Made by a program: the position numbers and the translations under genes. Under the pieces are notes generated by a model, which saw nothing but the letters and a program-made list of their open reading frames with translations, did not search any database and was not told the DNA's origin. A DNA stretch of 28,653 nt from the NCBI GenBank assembly GCA_964575975.1, contig CAZNTU010000060.1, positions 1 through 28,653 of the forward strand, written 5' to 3'. This document shows positions 23,333 to 28,653 of this stretch, in pieces. Position 1 is the first letter of the stretch. Every line of letters starts with the position of its first letter. This DNA comes from G963674505 sp964575975 (GTDB lineage: Bacteria > Desulfobacterota > Desulfobacteria > Desulfobacterales > SKZT01).

Positions 23333-24670
23333 ATGAGATATTTATCGCACACGCGGGAAGACACGGATGAGATGCTTCGGGTCGTGGGAGCCTCCTCGGT
23401 GGACGACCTGTTTTCCGTCATCCCGGAGGATTGCAGGTTCAAAGGCGAGCTGGACGTTCCGAACGCCATGACCGAGTGGGAACTGTTCGAACGCTTGGCG
23501 GAAATGGCAGGGCGGATGGCGGTTCCCCCGGAATACAAAGTGTTCGTCGGGGCCGGCTCGTATCGTCACCACATTCCGGCCATCGTGCCCTTCCTGATAG
23601 GCCGCTCCGAATTCAGTACTTCGTACACGCCCTACCAGCCCGAAATCAGCCAGGGAACGCTCCAGGCCATCTACGAATACCAGACTCTGACAAGCAGGCT
23701 CCTGGGCATGGAGGTCGCGAACGCCTCCATGTACGACGGAGCATCCGCCCTGGCCGAGGCCTTGCTCATGGCCATCCGCATCGGAAAAGGCCAACGGAAG
23801 ACCGTCGCGGTATCCTCCCTTGTGCATCCCTATTACCGTCGGGTGGTGAAAACCTACTTCGGTCCCACGGATTTTAAAATCGTGGAGTTGCCGTATCTGA
23901 AAACCGGGGTCACGGACATGTCGCAAGCGGACCGAATCGACGACCTTGCCGCGGTCGCGGTGCAATCCCCCAACTTTTTCGGGTGCGTCGAGGACCTTCG
24001 GGAAGCGAGCGACAAGGCCCACGCCAAGGAAGCGCTTTCCGTGGCGGCATTCACCGAGCCTCTGGCTTTCGGATTGATAAAAAGTCCGGGAAGCCAGGGC
24101 GCGGACATCGCCTGCGGGGAGGGCCAAAGCCTGGGAATTCCCCAGTCCTTCGGCGGCCCCGGGCTGGGCATGTTCGCCTCCTTGAACAAGTACGTCCGCA
24201 ACCTGCCCGGTCGGCTTGTTGGCCAGACCGTGGACAAGGACGGAAGGCGCGGATTCGTCCTGACGCTGTCCACCCGCGAACAGCATATCCGGAGGGAAAA
24301 GGCCACGTCCAACATATGCTCCAACCAGGGGCTTTGCGCCTCCATGTGCGCGATGTACATGGCGTCGATAGGGGGAACCGGGATTCGCCGGCTGGCGGCT
24401 TTGAACCGGGACAAGGCGGAATATCTGAAAAAGGCTCTAAAAGGCGCCGGGGCCGCCATCCCGTTCGAGCGCTCGACCTTCAACGAGTTCGTCGCGGCGT
24501 TCCCAGACGGTTTCGAAGCCAGGTACCGGGAACTTTTGAACAAGAAAATCGTGGCGGGAATTCCGCTGGAATGCCACTATCCCGAACTGAAGAACCATTA
24601 CGTGCTTTGCGCGACGGAAACCGCGAGCAAGGAGGACATGGACGCCTTGGCAAAGGAGGTGAAGTCATGA
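23333..24670 (+). CDS. gcvPA: Glycine dehydrogenase (decarboxylating) subunit 1
   Basis: The product has 445 residues. It is the N-terminal half of the split P-protein. Marks: FVGAGSYRHHIPA (about 63-75), SFSTSYTPYQPEISQGTLQAI-type block, GMEVANASMYDGASALAEA, and SNICSNQGLCA (about 324-334). It resembles the fold-type I PLP subunit but has no PLP lysine of its own; it forms a heterotetramer with GcvPB. Stop and gcvPB start overlap as ATGA. Confidence 0.96.
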   Translation: MRYLSHTREDTDEMLRVVGASSVDDLFSVIPEDCRFKGELDVPNAMTEWELFERLAEMAGRMAVPPEYKVFVGAGSYRHHIPAIVPFLIGRSEFSTSYTPYQPEISQGTLQAIYEYQTLTSRLLGMEVANASMYDGASALAEALLMAIRIGKGQRKTVAVSSLVHPYYRRVVKTYFGPTDFKIVELPYLKTGVTDMSQADRIDDLAAVAVQSPNFFGCVEDLREASDKAHAKEALSVAAFTEPLAFGLIKSPGSQGADIACGEGQSLGIPQSFGGPGLGMFASLNKYVRNLPGRLVGQTVDKDGRRGFVLTLSTREQHIRREKATSNICSNQGLCASMCAMYMASIGGTGIRRLAALNRDKAEYLKKALKGAGAAIPFERSTFNEFVAAFPDGFEARYRELLNKKIVAGIPLECHYPELKNHYVLCATETASKEDMDALAKEVKS

Positions 24671-26121
24671 AGGAAACGGCTGGAACCACCGGTCTGGTCC
24701 TGAACGAACCGCTGCTCTGGGAGAAGGGCAAGAAAGGGCGGTGCGGCGTTTCGATTCCCGAGTCGGACGTGGAGCATTCTCCCTTGGATGAGAAACTCGC
24801 GGGCGACGGACCGGACTTTCCGGACTTGAGCGAGGTGGATGTCGTGCGACATTACACCCGTCTTTCCCAATGGAATTTCGGGGTCGATACGGGCATGTAT
24901 CCCTTGGGGTCCTGCACCATGAAGTACAACCCCAAGATCAACGAGAAGACCGCTTCGCTTCCCGGCTTCGCAAGCGCACATCCGTTGCTTCCGCCGGAGT
25001 TGTCGCAAGGCGCCCTGCGGCTGGCGTACGAACTCGAGCAATTCCTGATCGAAATCACCGGCATGGACGCAGCCACGCTTCAGCCTGCGGCGGGCGCCCA
25101 CGGCGAACTCGCCGCCATGCTGCTTTTCCACGCGTACCACAAGAGCAAGGGGGAAAAGCGCTCCAAGATTCTCATCCCCGACACCGCCCACGGAACCAAT
25201 CCGGCCAGCGCATCCCTCTGCGGGTACCGGTCGGTCGGGGTCAAATCCAACGAAGACGGCATCCTGTCCGTGGAGGCGGTCGAGGCGCTCATGGACGAGG
25301 ACACGGTCGGCGTAATGGTGACCAACCCCAATACTCTGGGGCTGTTCGAGGAGAACATCCGAAAGATCGCGGAAGTCGTTCATTCCAAAGGCGGCCTGGT
25401 CTACTGCGACGGCGCCAACATGAACGCGGTCATGGGCGTGGTCAAGATGGGAAAGATCGGCGTGGACGCCATCCATTTGAACCTCCACAAGACATTCTCC
25501 ACGCCTCACGGGGGAGGAGGCCCCGGCGCGGGTCCGGTCTGCGTGGTCGAGAATCTCGCGCCTTTCCTGCCGGTCCCGCGGGTGGTCAAGAACGGCGACG
25601 TCTTCAATTTGAAATACGACATGCCCGAAACCATCGGCAAGATTCACGCGTTCTACGGCAACTTCGGGGTGCTGATCAGGGCCTACACATATATCCTGGC
25701 CATGGGAAAGGAATTGAAACGCGCCAGCGAATGCGCGGTGCTGAGCGCCAATTATATAAAGGAGCGGCTCAAGGACGTATATCACCTTCCGTACGACCGC
25801 CCCTGCATGCACGAATGCGTGTTCACGGACAAGAACCAGGAGCGGTACGGGGTCACGACTCTGGATATCGCCAAGCGCCTCATGGATTACGGGTTCCATC
25901 CGCCCACGGTCTATTTTCCGCTCGTGGTGCACGGGGCGATCATGATCGAGCCGACCGACACGGAACCCAAGGAAAACTTGGACCAGTTCGTCGATGCGCT
26001 TCGGTCGATCGCGCAAGAGGCGAAGGACAATCCCGACCTGGTCAGGCAGGCTCCGACGAAGGCGAAGGTCAAAAGGCTCGACGAAACCGCAGCGGCGAGG
26101 AAGCCTTGTTTGGCGGGATAG
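24667..26121 (+). CDS. gcvPB: Glycine dehydrogenase (decarboxylating) subunit 2
   Basis: The product has 484 residues from ATG 24667, which overlaps the gcvPA stop by 4 bases. It is the catalytic half of the split P-protein: it binds PLP at K275 in HLNLHKTFSTPHGGGG and decarboxylates glycine, passing the aminomethyl group to lipoyl-GcvH. Further marks are YPLGSCTMKYNP, LQPAAGAHGE, DTAHGTNPAS and YCDGANMNA. Length is typical of two-part P-proteins. The stop is 4 bases from lipA. Confidence 0.97.
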   Translation: MKETAGTTGLVLNEPLLWEKGKKGRCGVSIPESDVEHSPLDEKLAGDGPDFPDLSEVDVVRHYTRLSQWNFGVDTGMYPLGSCTMKYNPKINEKTASLPGFASAHPLLPPELSQGALRLAYELEQFLIEITGMDAATLQPAAGAHGELAAMLLFHAYHKSKGEKRSKILIPDTAHGTNPASASLCGYRSVGVKSNEDGILSVEAVEALMDEDTVGVMVTNPNTLGLFEENIRKIAEVVHSKGGLVYCDGANMNAVMGVVKMGKIGVDAIHLNLHKTFSTPHGGGGPGAGPVCVVENLAPFLPVPRVVKNGDVFNLKYDMPETIGKIHAFYGNFGVLIRAYTYILAMGKELKRASECAVLSANYIKERLKDVYHLPYDRPCMHECVFTDKNQERYGVTTLDIAKRLMDYGFHPPTVYFPLVVHGAIMIEPTDTEPKENLDQFVDALRSIAQEAKDNPDLVRQAPTKAKVKRLDETAAARKPCLAG

Positions 26122-26125
26122 AACC

Positions 26126-27034
26126 ATGGAAAACGAGACGAAAGGCAAACTCGGAAGAGTCCGAAAGCCGCCCTGGCTCACGCGCAAACTTCCGACGGCG
26201 GCGGAATACGAGCAGGTCCGGTCCATGATTTGCGAGGGGGACTTGCATACCGTTTGTCAGGAAGCCATGTGCCCCAACCAGTTCGAATGCTTCTCCAAAC
26301 GGACCGCCACCTTTTTGATCATGGGATCGCGTTGCACGCGAAACTGCCGGTTTTGCAACGTGGCGCACGGGCCGGATTCCCCGCCGGACGAGGACGAACC
26401 GAAACGGGTCGCCAAGGTGGCGGCCCGCATGAATCTGCTCTACGTGGTGGTGACTTCCGTCACCCGCGACGATCTTCCCGACGGCGGGGCCAGACTCTTT
26501 GCGGAAACGATCCGGGAAATCCGGAAGGAAATCCCCGAATCGAGAATAGAGGTCCTGATACCGGATTTTCAGGGAGAAGAAGAGGCGTTGAAAGCCGTTT
26601 TGAACGCCCGGCCGGACGTCCTGAATCACAACATCGAAACCGTAAGGCGCCTCTACCCTGCGGTCAGGCCGGGGGCCGTATATGAAAGATCGCTGGAACT
26701 GCTGAGCCGGGTTCGCGAACATGCCCCGGATATTCCCGCCAAGTCGGGAATAATGCTGGGGCTCGGAGAGCGAGACGACGAAATCCGGCGCACGCTGATC
26801 GATCTTTTCGAGCACGGCTGCCGATTCCTGACTCTGGGGCAGTACCTTCAGCCAAGCAAGGACCATTTGCCCGTCGAACGGTTCGTCACCCCGGAGGAAT
26901 TCGAAAAATGGCGCGAAGAGGCCTTGAAGATCGGGTTCCGCCAAGTGGCCAGCGGGCCTTTCGTGCGCAGTTCGTACCATGCGGGGGAGCTGTTTTCCGC
27001 AGATAGGGGAGGGCAAAAAGGAAGCGAGCACTGA
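26126..27034 (+). CDS. lipA: Lipoyl synthase
   Basis: The product has 302 residues from ATG 26126; a longer frame to 25994 lies inside gcvPB and is arginine-rich shadow sequence. It is a radical SAM enzyme inserting two sulfurs into an octanoyl chain to make the lipoyl group. The auxiliary cluster cysteines C44, C49 and C55 (CQEAMCPNQFEC) and the radical SAM cysteines C70, C74 and C77 (CTRNCRFC) are present, as is the C-terminal RSSY (281-284), whose serine coordinates the auxiliary cluster. Being last in the gcv operon, it presumably matures GcvH. No lipB is in the window. Confidence 0.97.
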   Translation: MENETKGKLGRVRKPPWLTRKLPTAAEYEQVRSMICEGDLHTVCQEAMCPNQFECFSKRTATFLIMGSRCTRNCRFCNVAHGPDSPPDEDEPKRVAKVAARMNLLYVVVTSVTRDDLPDGGARLFAETIREIRKEIPESRIEVLIPDFQGEEEALKAVLNARPDVLNHNIETVRRLYPAVRPGAVYERSLELLSRVREHAPDIPAKSGIMLGLGERDDEIRRTLIDLFEHGCRFLTLGQYLQPSKDHLPVERFVTPEEFEKWREEALKIGFRQVASGPFVRSSYHAGELFSADRGGQKGSEH

Positions 27035-27049
27035 GCCGCGATTTTCGGT

Positions 27050-27070
27050 GCCGCCGCCTTCCACGGCGGC
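27050..27070 (+). other. GC-rich hairpin after lipA
   Basis: A 7-bp stem GCCGCCG / CGGCGGC with a 7-base loop lies 16 bases after the lipA stop. It lacks a T run, so it is at most an attenuator or mRNA-stabilising structure; the downstream gene could still be cotranscribed. Confidence 0.35.
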
Positions 27071-27161
27071 GCGGCGCCTTGGGTTCCCGTCGGATTTCTT
27101 ATCGGGAACGCAAGCCGCAAGGGAATTGAATGCGAACGAAAAGAGAAAAGGACTCGTGTCG

Positions 27162-27932
27162 ATGATTTTTGAAAAAAGCAAGGCGTTTTCATGCGCGTTT
27201 TTCTCTCTGCTTGCTGTATTCGCATCCGTGTTTTCGGGGTGCGCAGCAGTTTACCACTCGCCGCGACCGGCGAAAGACGGCCTTCGCTGGGAACGCGGAG
27301 GGCAGGACGAAGGCTGGTGGTACGCCCGGTTCCGGTGGAATTGGCCGCTGGAGGAGCAGCCGCGCTGGCCGCTGGACTATGTCGCGGCGCACAGAATCGC
27401 CAGCCCGGTCCTCGAAAAATACGAACCCGAAATCGGCCTGTGGAGATTTCATCGAAGAGCCGCCCGCGACAATTCCGGGCACCAGTTCAGTCTTGTTTTC
27501 TACAGTTCTCGGGCTACCGCCTCCCGCGTCTTCGAAAGCCTCGACTCCGACCCGCTGACGACGGATTTGATAAAAGAAGGGCTTTTGGAAAAAATCGTTT
27601 TCGACGACCTCGACGCGAACCCGGTTCCGAGACCCGGCATAGAGGACACGAGCGACAAGAACTGGCCCCTGTCCGTTCAAAAGTCGTGGCCCTATTATAT
27701 TATGGGAGCAAGTCGGATGTGGGTGGACCTGATCGACCAAATAGCGATGGCGACCGGGGAGGGTCGAGCCCCTTTCGCTTTGGACGATCTGGTCGAATTT
27801 TACGGACAGATCGAGCAGGAAGTCCTTGGGATTTGGCAGGAAAAAGGAAACCACGCTTTTCTGCACCACTTGAACGCGATTTTCGGCTACAAGCCGCTTG
27901 CGGTATACGAAAAACGAATGATGCAATTCTGA
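27162..27932 (+). CDS. Probable lipoprotein of unknown function
   Basis: The product has 256 residues from ATG 27162 (AAGGA 9 bases upstream). The N terminus has a hydrophobic signal (about 10-26) ending VFSGC, a near-consensus lipobox, so C27 is probably lipidated. The mature part is rich in tryptophan and charged residues (GWWYARFRWNWPLEEQPRW near 51-69), mixed alpha/beta, without a metal or catalytic motif that I can name. It contains GHQFSLVFY, which looks like a beta strand in a mixed domain, and a helical C-terminal third (QIEQEVLGIW). I do not recognise the family. It lies 127 bases after lipA, so membership of the gcv operon is possible but doubtful. Confidence 0.75.
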   Translation: MIFEKSKAFSCAFFSLLAVFASVFSGCAAVYHSPRPAKDGLRWERGGQDEGWWYARFRWNWPLEEQPRWPLDYVAAHRIASPVLEKYEPEIGLWRFHRRAARDNSGHQFSLVFYSSRATASRVFESLDSDPLTTDLIKEGLLEKIVFDDLDANPVPRPGIEDTSDKNWPLSVQKSWPYYIMGASRMWVDLIDQIAMATGEGRAPFALDDLVEFYGQIEQEVLGIWQEKGNHAFLHHLNAIFGYKPLAVYEKRMMQF

Positions 27933-27991
27933 TTTCGCACGGCTGCAAAAGCGGATGGCGGATCGATCTCGATATGTCGCAATCCCCATAG

Positions 27992-28032
27992 AAAAGCGGC
28001 GGACGGCGCGTTTTTAACGACCGGTCCGCCGC
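27992..28032 (-). terminator. Intrinsic terminator of the cysteine-rich peptide gene
   Basis: On the minus strand, GCGGCGGA (28032-28025) pairs with TCCGCCGC (28003-27996), with inner pairs CGG/CCG and CGTT/AACG. TTTTC follows at 27995. It sits between two convergent genes. Confidence 0.6.
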
Positions 28033-28080
28033 AGATCAATTTCGTTCGTCAAAGCGCTGCAGGCGCCGACCAAGCCGTTG

Positions 28081-28227
28081 TCAGCAACAACATCGGCTTG
28101 CCGGCATGCAGCACGGATCAACGTAGTAGCACCCGCAAGGATCCGCGACAAAACAGCAGACTTCGTCGCTTTCCTTTGTTTCGGTATTTTCCTTCTTTTC
28201 TTCCTTTTTCTCTTCTTTTTCGCTCAT
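28081..28227 (-). CDS. 48-residue cysteine-rich peptide
   Basis: The product starts at ATG 28227, with AGAGGT 9 bases upstream; a longer frame to 28455 is arginine-rich and not credible. The first 22 residues are nearly all charged (E, K, D, N, T, S), with no signal peptide. The last 25 hold nine cysteines in the pattern CC, CGC, CC, CCC, with repeated DPC motifs and a C-terminal CCC. No known domain is recognised. A metal-binding (metallothionein-like) protein, a thiol-rich peptide, or a modified-peptide precursor are all possible; no modification enzyme is visible nearby. A terminator follows the gene and supports its being real. Confidence 0.65.
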   Translation of the reverse strand: MSEKEEKKEEKKENTETKESDEVCCFVADPCGCYYVDPCCMPASRCCC

Positions 28228-28596
28228 ATGTTTTACCTCTTTCGCATTCGGATTAATACCGTAAAGAAGATCATTCTCGATCCGAACCCCCGAACCCGGC
28301 CGAAGCGATCCGCGATTCACAGTATCCCGACGAGGAAAACAAAGAAGACCGCCTTGTTTTGTCCGTTGCCAATCTGTTCGCGACTGTATCCGCAAGAGCA
28401 TCCGAATCGCGCGATCAAACCCGAGCGTGGGTTGTATATAGTATATCCTTTTCATTGAAGGGCGAATGTCAAGAAAAAGGCCGTTGGTTTTCCAATTGCG
28501 TGCCGTCTTCAGAGGAACGGCTTTGAAGAGACCTCCGAGGTCCCAAGACCCCGGAGGTCCGAGGGAGGCGAACCGCGACGCCTTTCAGGGGCCTTT
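28228..28596. other. Intergenic region upstream of the cysteine-rich peptide gene
   Basis: No coding sequence is seen in these 369 bases. On the minus strand, TTGACA (near 28467-28472) and a TATA-rich stretch (ATATACTATATAC, near 28434-28446) could form a promoter, though the spacing of about 21 bases is too wide for a standard one. Transcription from there would give a leader of roughly 200 bases. The hairpin at 28530-28559 belongs to the gene further right. Confidence 0.4.
28530..28559 (-). terminator. Strong hairpin, probable terminator of the right-edge gene
   Basis: GACCTCCG / CGGAGGTC (8 bp), one mismatch, GGTC / GACC (4 bp), loop CCAA. On the minus strand it is followed by TCTTC rather than a clean T run. 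It lies 37 bases past the stop of the partial gene at 28597. Confidence 0.55.
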
Positions 28597-28653
28597 TCAA
28601 TATTCGACCAATAGAACGTTTTGCTTCGCTTCGTCGATGCTAATCCCTTTTAC
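28597..28653 (-). CDS. C-terminal end of a gene running off the right edge
   Basis: On the minus strand the last 18 codons read VKGISIDEAKQNVLLVEY and then TGA (28599-28597), followed by a terminator-like hairpin. The text looks like a real protein C terminus. Too little is present to name the product. Confidence 0.55.
   Translation of the reverse strand, partial: VKGISIDEAKQNVLLVEY

Noticed and set aside
28033..28083. TGA after the CCC end of the cysteine-rich peptide as selenocysteine
   Set aside because: Reading through adds only about 15 residues of unrelated text before another stop, and the intrinsic terminator lies immediately beyond.

Overview
The window reads as a piece of a bacterial chromosome of moderately high GC. 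Its gene families and their forms suggest a Desulfobacterota (deltaproteobacterial) organism: a split glycine cleavage P-protein, a GcvT with an altered C-terminal signature, a PiT/DUF47 phosphate pair, and a PpiD/AMMECR1 neighbourhood. This taxonomic call is inference from protein style, not a database match. There are no CRISPR arrays, rRNA genes or recognisable transposases.

Layout. (1) 1-2309: the 3' part of an RHS/YD-repeat polymorphic toxin gene, broken by an in-frame amber codon and a one-base frameshift, followed by an AT-rich toxin tip and a small probable immunity gene. (2) 2310-2770: no convincing gene. (3) 2771-5623 (-): an exported M16 zinc peptidase. It diverges from (4) 5958-7951 (+): a PiT phosphate permease and its DUF47/PhoU-like partner, with a possible Pho-box-like repeat upstream. 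(5) 8158-10958 (-): a ppiD / zinc-ribbon / AMMECR1 operon with a good promoter far upstream. (6) 11493-11568: tRNA-Ala(GGC) with promoter and terminator. (7) 11723-14038 (-): a quinol-dependent nitric oxide reductase. (8) 14710-20361 (-): a sarcosine oxidase operon soxB-soxD-soxA-soxG, interrupted between soxB and soxD by a small four-helix-bundle (S23/IVP-type) gene flanked by inverted arrays of the heptamer TTAGCNG. (9) 20635-21531 (+): a divergent RpiR-family regulator. (10) 21628-27034 (+): gcvT-gcvH-gcvPA-gcvPB-lipA. (11) A probable lipoprotein, a 48-residue cysteine-rich peptide gene, and the tail of a gene running off the right edge.

How it fits together. Regions 8-10 look like one metabolic unit. 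Sarcosine oxidase demethylates sarcosine (N-methylglycine) to glycine and passes the methyl carbon to tetrahydrofolate. The glycine cleavage system then splits the glycine into CO2, ammonia and a second methylene-tetrahydrofolate, and LipA makes the lipoyl group that GcvH needs. The RpiR regulator sits between the two arms, and two ATGAAA...TTTCAT inverted repeats in the shared intergenic region are candidate operators. The points most worth a second look are the heptamer-flanked S23 cassette inside the sox operon, the RHS toxin lesions and tip, the cysteine-rich peptide, and the RpiR-controlled sarcosine-to-C1 island.
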